Shown: positions 1-12,449, counted from the stretch's first letter. The stretch: DNA of 64,000 bases from Talinum fruticosum (GCA_021018815.1 JAITYX010000059.1:3720001-3784000); one strand, 5' to 3'. Made by a program: numbers and translations. Notes: generated by a model from the sequence alone, not told the origin.

Positions 1-287
1 TTTCTATTTATTTGTTTCATTTCATAATTTGACTTCACTTCAAAATAAAAAACAGTCAAACAATTTTAAAATTTTTAAATATTCTATTCAACCCCATCTA
101 TGATATATCTGATTCATCTGAAAATAACACATCCCACCACCATTAATAACTTTTCAAATGCATCAATAACTGGGTGACCAGCTGATCCTCCTATTAATCT
201 GATCTAATCAATTCATGATCATGCATCCAAGTCATTAAACATTTAAACTATATTTTATGCATGCGATCCACATGAATATATAATAGT

Positions 288-314
288 TTCAATCACATGA
301 TGCATTAATTTTCA
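288..314 (+). promoter_or_regulatory. Shared upstream promoter block, C1 copy
   Basis: The block AATCACATGATGCATTAATT lies about 80 bases upstream of the TATA box. Close versions precede C2 (about 6757-6780), C3 (about 14541-14565) and C4 (minus strand, about 23070-23042). It contains a CATG/ATGCAT core resembling RY-type elements; its function is inferred only. Confidence 0.5.
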
Positions 315-373
315 CATAATAATATTAATAAAGTGAAAAGACTGTTCTAACCAAACTCAAGCCCAAACCTCCT

Positions 374-381
374 TATAAATA
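374..381 (+). promoter_or_regulatory. TATA box of C1
   Basis: TATAAATA lies about 75 bases before the C1 start codon in a CTTATAAATAGACACC context that is repeated almost unchanged in front of C2. Confidence 0.7.
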
Positions 382-453
382 GACACCCGAATCCCCACTA
401 AGTTCTCCACCAAAACAAATTACATATCAAACATCAAAAAACCAAAACCAGCC

Positions 454-1825
454 ATGAAATACTCTCTCCTCCTCCTCCTCCTCTTCTTTGTGGTAAGCAA
501 GGGACAAAGTGAAGATCCACCTCAGTGCGGGCCGGATGCAGGGGTAAGCTGTGCCAAGTGGGGATGTGCTGCAGCAGATGGGGACACTGCGGCGAAACCG
601 ACGCTTACTGTAATGCAAACGACTGCCAGAGCCAATGCCCAATCAGCAACATCATGTCCGAAAAGCAGTTTGAGGAAATGCTCAAGTACCGTGACCATCC
701 ACTTTGCCCGGCTCGCAAATTTTACACCTACAAGGCTTTCGTTGACGCCGCCAAGTTCTTGCCTCGTTTTGCCAATGTTGGCAATAACTCCACTAAGATG
801 AGGGATATCGCCGCTTTTCTAGCCCAAACCTCTTTCGAGACTGCTGGTATGTGTCTACAATATGGGCGCTTCATCTAATAATTGAGTATCTCTGTCACAA
901 ATTTAAAACTGATCCAACTCGAAAACTCAACCCAACTCAGGGTCTGCCTTGATCAGGAAGTAAAAAATACACATTAAGACAAGGTTTTTCATATAGAGTA
1001 GTGATTAAAATGGGACTTATTATTCATAAATTGTCTCACCAACTGTTATTCATTGAGTGCACGCACACATTTGCAATGTAGAGTTGTACTGTTTTATTGA
1101 CATAGTGCTTCTTGTTGTTTTAATTTTGATTAATCAAAACCAAAACCAGTGGTATTGCCGAGTATACTGGAGAACCGCTACGTCTGGGGTTATTGCATCA
1201 ATGCTAAACATTCCAGTGAAGATTATTGTATTCCTGATGATCGATGGCCTTGTGTTCCTGGCAAGAAGTACTATCCGCGTGGCCCTTTCCAAATTGCCTA
1301 GTATGATCCTAATTCTACTCTTGAATTCTCTTTTATATATCACGAACTGAATGATTATTTGACATGCGACTAACACTATATGTATAATCCAGCAACATAA
1401 TCTATGGACAAGTTGGACAACTATTGGGGTTAGATCTTCTATCCAACCCAGATCTCGTGGAAACCGACCCAGTTGTCTCCTTTGCAACTGCCATTTTGTA
1501 CTGGATAGCAAATCAACCAAGCAGACCATCTTGCCATGACGTTATGGCTGAAAAATGGGAGCCATCTTATGAAGACCTTCTTGCAGAACGACTACCTGGA
1601 TTTGGTCTGACCACAAATATACTTAATGGTCCTGCCGAATGTGGTAAGGGTGAACCGAATGCAAATGGTGAAGATCGAATTGGGTTCTACAAAAGATACT
1701 GTGATATCTTAGGGATCGCCTACGGTGACTACCTTGATTGCTACAATCAACAGCCTTTTGTCATTCCTTCCACTGTGGCCTCTGCTAGAGTACTAAGAAC
1801 AATGGATGGAATCTCTATTAGCTAA
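454..1825 (+). CDS. Chitinase copy C1: hevein + GH19, three exons, one frameshift
   Basis: Secreted chitin-binding GH19 chitinase-like gene (family role: hydrolysis of chitin beta-1,4 links in fungal walls). Exons fit GT-AG rules at 454-846, 1150-1300 and 1393-1825, with phases 1 and 2 as in plant class I/IV chitinases. Exon 1 gives a Leu-rich signal peptide ([14 protein letters not shown]), a hevein domain and the start of the catalytic domain; exon 2 carries the WGYC and YYPRGP motifs; exon 3 carries CHDVM and [11 protein letters not shown]. Exon lengths total 977, one short of a multiple of three. The missing base lies in the G-run near 542 (QCGPDAG then GKLCQVG in another frame), so the hevein domain is out of frame with the signal peptide as given. 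The first catalytic Glu is present (SFETAG); the second position reads Lys (INAK). The C-terminus runs about 12 residues past the stop position used by C2. Either an assembly error or a recent pseudogene. Confidence 0.85.
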
Positions 1826-1885
1826 ATAAAGCGTGTACTCCATGGGATCAGCTACCCATAGATTTCATCTTTCAGTTCAGTTCTT

Positions 1886-1891
1886 AATAAA
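1886..1891 (+). terminator. Poly(A) signal of C1
   Basis: AATAAA about 60 bases after the C1 stop codon. The TTAATAAA context recurs after C2, C3 and C7. Confidence 0.55.
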
Positions 1892-2351
1892 AAAAAATTG
1901 CATATTTAATTTCAATTATACATACGGAGTATTCATTATTGTTATTTTTCTTATGTTTTTGGTTACATGACTGCACAACTAAAGTTAGACTTGTAATTGC
2001 CGATTGCTAGCCACACCTACACCGCACTTGCGAAATTCAACTTATCAATTATACATCAAAGATAGTCAAGTGCATAGCGAGGAGGACTAATTTATTTTTG
2101 TGAAACATGTGGACATATATTTACATTGGAATGTATTCTTGAAGATAGCTATTGGGTATGTAAGTGGTGGAGACACAAACAACATTATTGTTGGTGCAAT
2201 TACATTTAATTAGGAACTATATAAGTTTTAGCATCCATGAGTTAAAAAGCCAACGGAACAAAATGATATCATAATTGAATCAATCATATTCGTAAATTTT
2301 ATAAATGTGAAAAATTGTGTAGAAAATCATTATACTTAAATTATAATTATA

Positions 2352-2964
2352 ATTAGGGATGAGTAAAACCGGGTACTCAATCCTTTTCGATAGACTTGGT
2401 CCCGGACCTAGTTAGAACCGAGTCCTAAATCTGGACCCGGTTAGAACCAGGTCTTAAACTCTGGACCTAGTCTTGGACCTGTTGGAACCGGGTTTGGGAC
2501 TCGGATCCCTGAGTTGTTTTTTTGTGAATTTTTATTTCTTAATGTTTTAAAAAAATTTCATCTATAATTAATAATTATCAAATATTTTCAAAATACTCAA
2601 TATAATAATATGAAGGATGCAACCCTGTAATTATGACTAGTATAAACAGTCTTAAATCCAACATTAACAATATCAAACAAAAAGTCTCAAATTCACATGC
2701 AACACAAATATCAAATTACAATTTTGAACCTTAAAACATCATGGAAAAAACATAAAGAGAAAGTCTCAAATCTAACATTAACAACCAAAGAGAAAAAATA
2801 TATAGATTGGATATACGGATAACAAATTCGAATCTGGGTCCAAATTTTCACTACCCGGTCCTGGATTCAATCGGGTCCTGAAAATTGGACTCGGTCCCGG
2901 ACTCGTCGAGTCCAAACCGGGTCCCAGTATGGAGTCATATAATTGGTTCCGCTCCTTGGTCCTA
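2352..2964. mobile_element. hAT-like non-autonomous element, GGACCCGGT-rich
   Basis: About 610 bases rich in degenerate GGACCCGGTT repeats, mostly in one orientation at the left end and again near the right end. The left edge reads TAGGGATGAGTAAAACC and the right edge ends in TCCTA. TAATTATA lies at both flanks, suggesting an 8-bp target duplication, but AT-rich flanks make the exact edges uncertain. No coding capacity. Confidence 0.4.
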
Positions 2965-3439
2965 ATTATACCATAATTATAATTTTCAATTATATCATTT
3001 GTTTCAATGTAATATATGATAGTATAACTTTTAAGTGAAAAAAGAAAAAATGTAAGAGTAGTCCTGTAGCAAGATATATATTATTTTGCCTGAAGTGATT
3101 GTTTAAGGAGAATTTTATATTTTTGCTGCTAGCTAAGATTCTATTGGGGAGTTTATGTGAAACTTTGTATCTTATTTGAGAGTAAGAATTTTTGACAGCA
3201 ACCTTTTTGTTGCCAAAAATCACTATTTGTCCACTACGAGAAAATAAGACCACAATACAAGTTGTTGCAAATATACCGAACAGCTATGCCAAGACTACTT
3301 GTTGCTAATGCTATTACTCAATTAAAACCTAAAACCCCAGCCCCCAAGAACCGGCGTGGGTTCGGTCCATGCCGTTTGGAACGGCTGCCCGTGTTGCACT
3401 TCTGCCGTTCTACTAAATTTGTGATGATGTTTAACATGA

Positions 3440-4290
3440 CTACCTATTAGACCCGATAATCGGGTCATTCGGTTTGGGTTTAATTGGAACTAGGTTCGGG
3501 TCGGATCAACTTTGGTCCAATGTCGTTCGGGTCGGGTTCAATTTAGATTTGGGTCAAATTAGGTTCGGATCGGTTTCGGGCCTATTTTGTTTGGGTCGGG
3601 TTTTGGTTTGGTTTCGTTAATTTCATATTCGGTCAACTTCGAGTCAATTTCGTTTGAGGCGAGTTTGAGTTTGATTCTGGTCAGCTTTGGTTCGATCTCG
3701 TTCGGATCGAGTTCGGAGTTAATTTTTTATTTTCAAAGGTGCTTAGTATCACACCAAAAATCATATTCGCAAGTGGAACCACTACACCAGTTCCACTCAA
3801 TCTACGCATGCTCAAAATCTGGAAACCAATAGGTGATTATGAGAATCATGTAAAATAGGTCACTAAACCAACACAATACTACCCGATGCACCATCATCCT
3901 TAGTATGGATCCGAGTTAAATAGGATTTGGGGAGACAACCAAAATTATACCACAACAAGTACAAAAGTCCATTTCGGGTTAAACTCGGTTTCAAGTCAGT
4001 TTTATTTAGGTTGAATCGATTCAGGTCCGATTCGATTCGGGTCATTTCGGGTTCGGGCCTTAATTGGGTCAATTATATTTCGGGTCGGTTCGGTTTCGAT
4101 CGGGTTATTTTGGTTTGGATCCGAATAATCGGGTTTATCAAATTTCAGGTCGGTTCAATTTCAAGTGGGTTCAATTTCGGGTTTCGTGTCAAAATAGATT
4201 GAACTGTTTCGGATATCCGTTAGGGTTGGATTTCGGGTCATTCGGTTCGACCCGTTTGGTTCAAGTTAGTTTTACCAGGTTTAATACTAA
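3440..4290. repeat. Degenerate GGGTCGGTTC-type repeat block
   Basis: About 850 bases of imperfect repeats of TTCGGGTC and TCGGTTTGG flavour. Short open frames here are low complexity and not genes. Similar GGGTC-rich cores occur at 2.4-2.9 kb and 45.1-46.3 kb. No clean terminal repeat or target duplication was found. Confidence 0.5.
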
Positions 4291-4784
4291 TACCTATGCT
4301 TGCCTTCTCACTCCTTGTGCAATTGATCCTTATTTCCGTGCTTGAATCTTGGGATATTCTCGATTTAAATTATTTCTTATAAAAATAAATAAAAAGCCTT
4401 TGTATTTTTATTTTTCATAATATTATTATTACGAAAATGAAACCCAATTTCTTCTACTCCCACTATTATTAAAAAACAAAAAGGCAAAGGACATTTTAGT
4501 CGTTGTAGGGCCTGTAAATCAATTTGTTCAAATGCTAAAAAAGTTATAAATTATTTTTAGTGTTTATAGGTCCTATAAATTATTGTGCAGAAACTCGATA
4601 AATCAAAATGCAAAATTTTTTAATTTGTTATTGAGTCAGAATGATGACTAACTTACCAAATTTTTTTCTTATTAATTACCTTTTTTCTCATTAGTTATAT
4701 TATTTCCAATGAAATTTTAGACACATTCTGTTTTTTTAGTTATTAATTTATCTTAAAATTAACTTTATCTTGATATTACTTCGA

Positions 4785-5240
4785 TAAATTAAAATAACAT
4801 CGCTTTATTCACCCTCCAGAGTGTATCCTACTTTTGGATCAATTTTTTCAAAAAATAATGAAGCCCCAAATATGATAATATCAAATTCCTAGAAGATGCT
4901 TGCTCATCGTGCATACAAAGCGAGTAAAATAATATTATGATGGAATAATTTTGGGTCGGTCTTAATGCAGCTTCTGTCATGGAGGTTACCACCGTTAATA
5001 ATGGAGATCATTAATCAAAACGCGTGCTTTTATTTAATTAAGGAGATAATGCTGATTAAAAACCTCTACAATTCAAAATTACTAATCACTAATTATTTTT
5101 AAGTGTTTTTTTTGTACGTTGCGAAGATAAGATCATATCCCATACCATCATCATCCACGAAAGCGAGTAAATTATGACTATTAAACATTTTCAAAGTGAA
5201 ACCTTTTGATCCCCAACATGGCCAGCTCCTGACTCTAATT
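4785..5240 (+). repeat. Duplicated intergenic block, copy 1 (upstream of C2)
   Basis: Recurs at about 12450-12915. Shared landmarks in the same order: AATAATGAAGCC, GCAGCTTCTGT.ATGGA, CGTTAATAATGGAGATC, CATCATCATCCACGAAAGCG, AACATGGCCAGCTCCT. Both copies lie 1.7-2.3 kb upstream of the next chitinase start, which marks them as part of the tandem duplication unit. Confidence 0.7.
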
Positions 5241-5410
5241 TTTTTAAGATTTGGATTAAATTTAGATTGGATGTATTTAGATTAAGATAAAATATGATTG
5301 GGTGTATTAAAAGTTTGCATCGGTAAAATACAGGCATATATAATTTGATTTTGTGGGTCTCGAGTTGGCCCAACAGGTAAAGTGACTTTTTATTGTCAAT
5401 ATATTTAACC

Positions 5411-5441
<31 letters not shown>

Positions 5442-5796
5442 GTAGTTTTCAAGATTGTACATATAATTATTTTACATTCAAAAATTTGGATTTTCTGATT
5501 AAGAAAAAAAATTGATTTAGATTTACATTGAGTTATACTCAAATCAATGAAGTTTAGCACATAGTTTTATTTGAGTCCAATTCCGTTAATTTTTGATAAA
5601 ATTTATACTAAACTTGCTTTTAAAATATAAACAATATTGGTTAAGACTTCAAGAAGATATACTCATCTCAATTTAGTTGACTTTAATAAATTTTAATTAA
5701 TTGAGTTATCCTATTTTGTCTTAGAGTCATCTTGTTGTCGCTGGAATGCTAATTATTCCATAAAAAAGCTCATTATTAATTATTAAATATTATAAA
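5241..5796. other. Non-coding intergenic stretch
   Basis: AT-rich, with a short (TG)n followed by a T-run near 5410-5440. No gene recognised. Confidence 0.5.
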
Positions 5797-6228
5797 GGCT
5801 CTGTTCGGCAAAATGAACTGTTTGAGTAGCGGATAGTCTGTTTGTGTAGCTGATAGTCTGTTTAGGTAGTCGATAGCTGTTAGATTTTACCTGTTAGTGG
5901 ATAGTCTGTTCAATTGAGCGGTTGAATAAATGTGTTCGGTAAATTTAGCGGTTGAGTTAGCTGATTATTGTAAATTGACATAAAAAGATACAAATAATTT
6001 ATCAAATATAAATGAATGAAGGGTTTTTTGTCAAAAAATATGAAACGCTACTTTCAAATGTGAAAAGCTAATATTCTTAGCTTTTCATAAACACTACTTG
6101 AAACGCTAAAAGGTACTGCAAACGCTAGTTAAAACACTACCTTACCGAATGCCAATATTTGGTTGATTAGTGTTTTGACTTGGTCAAAACGCTAAAAGTT
6201 ACTTCAACATTGTTGCTCGAACAGGGCC
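5797..6228. mobile_element. Tourist-like (PIF/Harbinger) MITE, copy 1
   Basis: 432 bases bounded by GGCTCTGTTCGGC and CGAACAGGGCC, forming terminal inverted repeats, with AAA on both sides as a 3-bp target duplication. Closely matches the element at 59338-59749, including the internal GAGTAGCGGATAG and GCTAAAAGTTACT stretches. No coding capacity. Confidence 0.8.
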
Positions 6229-6690
6229 AAAGTCTCATTCGTACATATTAAAAGTGTTTGCCCAGTAAATACTGATAATAGTAGAGCAATTGAAATCCTA
6301 TTTGTAATTTGTAAGTATAAATATTCATTAATACGTACTACAAAATATTCGCTAAAAAATCAAGTAATTGTTCATTAATTTAAAATAAATTATAATTACC
6401 AAAAATACAAACCATATAATCAAACAAATATAACATTTATTAGAAGAATGTTTAATTTAATTCAACTTTGATAAGTTCATCAATAACATTAATAAATTAT
6501 TGAATAAGTAAGATAATAATGGTATTTTTTTTTCAAAAATACTATCGTTGACATAATGCGTGTAGTCCATATATTGTAAAATTTGACATATTATTAATCT
6601 AATTTTTTTAATCCCGCCAATAAAATAGTTGCAACAAATGATATACAAATAAACCAATTGAGAGATAATGCATGCATGATTATGCATTGA
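6229..6690. other. Non-coding stretch upstream of C2
   Basis: AT-rich sequence with no recognisable gene or element; it grades into the C2 promoter. Confidence 0.4.
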
Positions 6691-6846
6691 AATTATTAAA
6701 TAAATATTTAAATTATTATGTTATGCATGTGATTCATAGGCATAAAAAAATAGTTTCAAGCACATGATGCATTTAATTTCTCAAATAATAATTTAATAAA
6801 GTAAATTGAAATGACCGTACTAACCAAACAAAAGCCCAAATCCCCT

Positions 6847-6854
6847 TATAAATA
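6847..6854 (+). promoter_or_regulatory. TATA box of C2
   Basis: TATAAATA, 73 bases before the presumed start codon, in the same context as the C1 TATA box. The shared CACATGATGCATTTAATTT block lies at about 6757-6780. Confidence 0.65.
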
Positions 6855-6926
6855 GACACCCAAATCCCGAGAGAGTTCACCACCAAAACATATCAAACAC
6901 CAAAAACCAAAACAAATTAACCAGCC

Positions 6927-8099
6927 ATGAAAGTCTCCCCCTCCTCCTACTCCTCCCCCTCCTCTTTGTGGTAAGTAGGGGAGACAGTGAAGATCCACCT
7001 CAGTGCGGGCCGAATGCAGGGGAGCCCGGTGCCCAGTGGGGCAGTGCTGCAGTAGATGGGGATTCTGCGGTGAAACCGACGCTTACTGTAATGTAAACAA
7101 CTGCCAGAGCCAATGCCCGATAAGCAATGTCATCTCCGAAGAGCAGTTCGACGAAATGCTCTTCTATCGTGACACCCCACGTTGCCCAGCTCGCGGGTTT
7201 TACACCTACAAGGATTTCGTCGAAGCTGCCAAGCTCTTCCCTGATTTTGGCAATGTCGGTGATAACTCCATTAAAAAGAGGGAGATTGCTGCTTTTCTTG
7301 CCCAATCCTCCCATGCCACTTCTGGTGAGCATACAATCGACCTGTTCTTTTGGCCATATAAGGAATACAGCCCACACTATTTACTTAATCGAAAATAATT
7401 GGCAAACCACTTAAATCGACCTATTTTGATATTTTGATTTATCGTTTTGACCAGTGAGACGGCTGAGCAATATTAATGCACCGGAAACACCCTATGCTTG
7501 GGGTTATTGCTTGAAGGCTGAACCCAACGACAAATTTGATTTTTGTATTCCCGATGATAGCTGGCCTTGTGTTCCTGGAAAGAAGTACTATCCCCGTGGT
7601 CCTCTCCGACTGGCCCTGTATGCACCTCTTAATCACAAATTTTCTGAGACTAATTACGGATGATTATTTCGCATACGACTAACAAATATATGTTTATCGC
7701 AGGAACACAAACTATGGACAAATAGGACAGGCATTAGGGTTGAATCTTCTATCCGACCCAGATCTAGTGGAAAACGACGGACCTGTTTCGTTCAAAACTG
7801 CCATTGCACTCTGGATGGCCACTCGACCAAACGCACCATCTTGCCACGACGTTATGGTTGATAAATGGGAGCCATCTTTTGTAGACCTTATTTCGGGCCG
7901 ACTCCCTGGATATGGCTTGACCACGAATGTTCTTTCCAGTGGTATCGAATGCGGTAGGGGTGAACCGCATCCAAACGGCGAGGATCGAATCGGGTTCTAC
8001 AAAAGATACTGTGATATCTTAGGGATCACCTATGGTGACCACCTTGATTGCGACCATCAATTTCCTTTATTCGGGCGTTCCTTGAGGGGTTCTGCTTAG
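6927..8099 (+). pseudogene. Chitinase copy C2: hevein + GH19, two frameshifts
   Basis: Tandem paralogue of C1. Exons at 6927-7324, 7455-7617 and 7703-8099 keep the family splice sites. The ATG at 6927 is aligned with that of C1, but the signal peptide soon hits TGG TAA; one missing base in the CT-rich run near 6936-6945 explains this. A second missing base in the G-run at about 7017-7020 puts the hevein domain ([17 protein letters not shown]) in a third frame. Exon lengths total 958, two short of a multiple of three, matching two single-base losses. The first catalytic Glu of the family HETTG motif is Ala here (SHATSG); the second Glu is kept (LKAE). Exon 3 is intact to its stop and reads [20 protein letters not shown]. 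Exon 2 ends CT before GT where relatives have TA, giving Leu for the usual Tyr. Confidence 0.85.
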
Positions 8100-8210
8100 A
8101 GAACTAAGATTGGATAGAATCTCTGAATATCGCTAAATAAATGTGGGTACTGCACTGTATCAATCAATACCCATCTTCGTTTCAGTTTTCAGTTAATTAA
8201 GTACTTCATT

Positions 8211-8216
8211 AATAAA
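8211..8216 (+). terminator. Poly(A) signal of C2
   Basis: AATAAA about 110 bases after the C2 stop. Confidence 0.5.
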
Positions 8217-8229
8217 AGCTTCGCGTGTT

Positions 8230-9180
8230 TTCAATTAACACATTCATTGTTGTTTGTTGACTTTTGCTCTTTTTTTGGTCATTTGATTCTTCATTAACTT
8301 AAGTTGAGCAATTGTCTGGTCAGATACAAATTTTCTCCATTTACAAATTCAAACCTTGTTTAAAAGGAAGAAGAGACAAATCTTGAACTAATTAATATTG
8401 ATCATGATTTTTCATTATGGGGATGTTTTAACTTGAAAATTTTGGCTACTAGTCCATCTAGGTTTAGTTAATTATTTATGAGACTCATTCATTTTAAATA
8501 AATATTTCTAAATCCATTAAAATTTGGATAAAAAAATTATAAATTATGGAGAAACCCTTGACCAGTCATCATGGTATGGCCAATTTAATTTAACCTTAGT
8601 TTCCATTACACAAGAAGTCAACTTAAGTAAGGCTAAATTGATCATTTTATGATGTCATGTCATCTTTTCGTCTAGAATCCATAGTTTTCCTTTAGTTTCT
8701 TAGAAGCAGATACGTAGTCAATTACACTAGAAAAGAATGATCTAGTGGACAACTCATTCATGAGGATTAAATAGTTATTTAGTTGTGGAAGAGTACCACC
8801 TTTCGTATAAAAAGAAAGAGTTTAACTCTCCAATTATTCTTTTTGATGAAAATGGTTTTCAATTTCATTTCCCAGCATAAAAACATAACTATACAAGGTA
8901 TCTATAAGTAAATATCACTAAAACACGCATTGTGACCCACCTTCTAGAAAAGATTGCCACAATTGCATTTGTGTGGAAAAAACTGACAATTATCTAATCA
9001 AATATTCCAGTTTCACTCTATCTACATTCTTCATTTTGTGTAGTATTATTCCTCGTAGCCTAATCTGTATATCCCTTTTATCTTACTAGCCAATTGCTCC
9101 ACCTCAGTGCTGCCTCCTATGAAAGTTGTGCTGCATGCGCCTTTCAAGCCAAATGTAATATATAATTGCTGAGTTTATTA
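8230..9180. other. Non-coding intergenic stretch
   Basis: AT-rich, with no recognisable gene. Parts downstream of C2 resemble the sequence after C7 at 59.9-60.4 kb (for example the TTTTCTCCATTTACAAATTCAAA type stretch), consistent with shared ancestry of the gene flanks. Confidence 0.4.
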
Positions 9181-9249
9181 CATACACCACTCTCCTTTTA
9201 GATTTGACCCTTTTGTTCTTACCATCCTTCTAGCCCACGAATCCAGGAA

Positions 9250-9550
9250 TCAGAGGCATCCCAATACCTGCCCAAGAGCATATATTATCTGCATAACCTC
9301 CTGACAGTATGAGAACTCGAAAAAGAGATGAGAACTATTTTCATCCTCATCTTTGCAAAACAGACACTTTGAATAAGATATGTGAATTCCGAGTCTCATC
9401 AATCTTTGCTTTGTGAGCAATCTCTCTTTCATAAGTAACCAGAAGATAAAATTGTGTTTAGGCAAGGTTATATGACACCATACCATCTTACCGTAAAAGA
9501 AGGTTTCCACCTGCCTTTTCAACCATTTATAGCCAACCTTGACAGTGTAT
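9250..9550 (-). pseudogene. LINE remnant: zinc-binding region after reverse transcriptase (zf-RVT)
   Basis: The minus-strand frame reads WLKRQVETFF, then WCHITLPKHNFIFWLL, then CLFCKDEDENSSHLFFE, the typical zf-RVT region at the end of plant LINE polyproteins. The frame stops at the edge of the CACTA element at 9551 and resumes at 12016, giving KEY|TVKVGYKWLK across the insertion. No reverse transcriptase core is visible. Confidence 0.7.
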
Positions 9551-12015
9551 CACTACTACTACAATAATAACTTTTAACAACGGGACTTTAACAACATTTA
9601 TAAAGAAAACCATTATAAAAAATGAAGCGGTGACATTTTTTGTAATAATCAGAAAAAAGGAACTGACTTTATCTACTTTTCCAGGAAAGAACCGTAGTTA
9701 AAATTTATCTCTTGGTCTATGACTATGGTTCTTTATAGGAACCGTTGTCATAGTTCTTGTTGACTTGGGATATACAACCGTTGTCATAGGTCCTGTGCAT
9801 ATTTTTTCTATTTTGCTCATTGTTTGAATTATTGTGACTCTATGAGTAGTTCAAAATTTCTGAAATTTTTATTGAAGATTCATATAAATTTGTGACAATT
9901 TTCTATATTTTTGCTGAATTTTGGATGAGCAGATTATGTGTTATGAATTTTTCTGTTTTGGAAGTAGAAAGTTCTATTTAGGAGGTGAGATCTATGATAA
10001 TGACCAACCATTGTCATATGTCACCTATGACAATGGATCTTTATAGAAACATTGGCATATGCTTTATTAATATGGTGTGCAGATTTTTCCTATTTTTTCT
10101 ACTGTTTGAATTTTTATGACTCCAAGGATGATTTAGAATTCCTGAAATTTTTACTACATATTTATATAAATTTATGAAAGTTTCCTGTATTTTTGGAGAA
10201 TTTTGGGTGAGTAGATTCTGTGATATGAATTTAGAAGAAAATTGTTCTATTTTGAAAATAGAAAGTTATGTTAAGGGGAGTAAGATCTATGACAATGGTT
10301 GGTTTAACCAACTGTTGTCGTCACCTATGACAACGGTTGTCATATATTTTATTACTACGGTGTCATATATTTTTTCGTTTTTGCTTACTCTTTGAATTTT
10401 TGTGACTCCATGTATAGTTCACAATTCCTGAAATTTTTACTGCAAATTCATTTAAATTTATAATAATTTTTCGTATTTTTTGTTTAATTTGCATAAGTAG
10501 ATTCTATATTATGAATTTTTGAAGGAAAATTTTATGTTTTGGAAGACGTAAGTTCTATTTAGGGGGTGAAATTTATGACAACGATTGGCTTGAACCATTG
10601 TCATAGCTCATCCATGACAACAATTCTTTATAAAAACCATTGTCATAGGTCTTATTATTATAGTGTGCATATTTTTCCCATTTTTGCTCATTGTTTGAAT
10701 TTTTGTGGCTTTATTGATGGTCAAAATTTATGAAAATTTTATTGTAGATGCATATAAATTTATGAAAATTTTCTATATTTTTTGGTGAATTTTGGAGGAG
10801 TATATTATTTGTTATGAATTTTTGAAAGAAAATGTTCCGCTTTGGAAGCAGAAAGTTTGATTGAGGTCTAGACATGACCTATAACAACGGTTTTGTGTTA
10901 GGACCCATTGTAATAGGTTAAAAAAATCTCTTTCTCGTTCCCTCTCTATTCATACCTATCCTTTCTATCTCTTTTTCTGTTGTGTTTGCCTATCTTATAC
11001 TTTTGAAAATAATTTCTCTTTTTCTCTCTTCTTAGTTCTATACCTTATTCCCTATCAATAGACTAAGAATCCCTTTCTTTCTCGCTGGTTCGCTCTAAGT
11101 TTGTTTTCCGGGTCTCTCTATCCTCTTTATCTCCATCTTCATCCATCTTCACCTTTTCCATCCTCTCTAGCCCCCAGCTGATCCATTAGATCTAGCTTTA
11201 AATATCAACCTCCGGAGATTGTAAGGAGATCTCGTACACTTTTTAGCCTCTTTCATAAGTTTTTTAGAATTGTAAAATTCTTTTTCTTCATTTTGTTTGT
11301 GTTTTGCTTTTATTTTCTGATATGTAAAATTCGACATCTTATTTTAGATCTACCTTGTTATAGGCACCGACATCGACTTTGAGGCATGCATTTTAGGATT
11401 CAAACGAGGATTTTAAGGAGGAGAAGGCGGACAATGAGAATGAGATGGAGAGCATACGATGAGAAGGAGGTGGAGAGCAGATGGCGAGAGGCATCAAGTT
11501 CTAAGTTTTAAGTTTCAGGTTTTTCTTCAAATTTTAGTTTTACATCTCAAAATTTCAGTTCTAGATTTCACTTAGTATAATTCAATTTATTTTCAAATGA
11601 ATAAAGAGTCAAATATGCAAGCTTGATTTTATGTGTAGATTTTTCCCTATTTTTGCTCATTATTTAAATTTTTGTGACTTTATGGATGGATCAAAATACT
11701 TAAACCTTTTACTATAGATTAATGTGAAATTATATCAATTTCTTCTCTTTTTTGGTGAATTTTAGATGAACCATTGTAATTAGACCTACTTTGGTCAGAC
11801 TTTTAACAACATTTATTTTATTACAATTGTTGTCATAGTCTTCACCTATGACAGCAGTTGCAATGTAAAACAATTGTTAGAAGTCGTTTTTGACAAAGAT
11901 TGTATAAAACCATCATCAAAGATACTGACTTACAACAAGACACACCTAAACAACAGTTGCCAATTGCTAGAAATCGTTTATCACCATTGTTATAAAAACC
12001 ATTTTTGTAGTAGTG
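9551..12015. mobile_element. Non-autonomous CACTA (En/Spm) element inserted in a LINE
   Basis: Begins CACTACTACTACAATAAT and ends TTTTTGTAGTAGTG, with TAT on both sides (3-bp target duplication). The interior has many subterminal copies of ACAACGGTT / CCTATGACAA-type motifs in both orientations, as expected for CACTA transposase binding arrays. A CT-rich stretch at about 10920-11210 resembles a 5' UTR. No transposase frame is visible. Confidence 0.8.
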
Positions 12016-12115
12016 TATTCTTTGCCTGCAGTATCTTGCTATACTCCTTTGTCATAAGCTTGCCTGAGTTCTTCCTTAATTTTGTTCAGCTTGTTCTAAT
12101 ACCAATATAGGCCAG
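12016..12115 (-). pseudogene. LINE remnant, part upstream of the CACTA insertion
   Basis: Minus-strand frame ending GGC AAA GAA TA that continues into the zf-RVT frame at 9550. An in-frame TAG is present, so this is an old dead copy. Confidence 0.5.
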
Positions 12116-12449
12116 ATGATAGTGCTAGAATTCCAATTATTTTAAATCTGCTTATAGAATAGACAATAAATTTATACTTACATGACATGATACAATCAAA
12201 GCTAAGACTTCTAATTGAACTGCATTGGTGGTTTTCCTCTTTGTGCTTTCTGTTTGATTCAAATGTTTCGCTCTTAATTTAATTCAATTTATTAATTATC
12301 TATAAAATCAAATATATAAAATAAAAACTTTCAAAATATATTATTTTATAAGATAACAATTTAAAAAAATACAGTTATAAATATAATATTTACGCCGAAC
12401 AACGATTAATCTTATTACCCAGTTCTAAAACTTTTTCTAAATTTTTAAA

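Noticed and set aside
490..545. GTAAGC splice-donor-like sites at the end of the signal peptide and at the hevein G-run of C1, as a possible way around the frameshift
   Set aside because: The only nearby acceptor would leave an intron of about 30 bases, too short for plants, and removal would delete hevein cysteines. C4 is colinear without such an intron.
535..550. Programmed ribosomal frameshifting at the hevein G-run
   Set aside because: No slippery heptamer plus pseudoknot is visible, C4 does not need it, and C3 needs a different shift.
3440..4290. Possible hAT element around the GGGTC-rich block
   Set aside because: ACCTAT occurs near both sides but not at matching positions, and no matching terminal repeats were found.
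3440..4345. Several 70-93 codon frames rich in Gly, Phe and Arg
   Set aside because: Products of the degenerate TTCGGGTC repeat in three frames.
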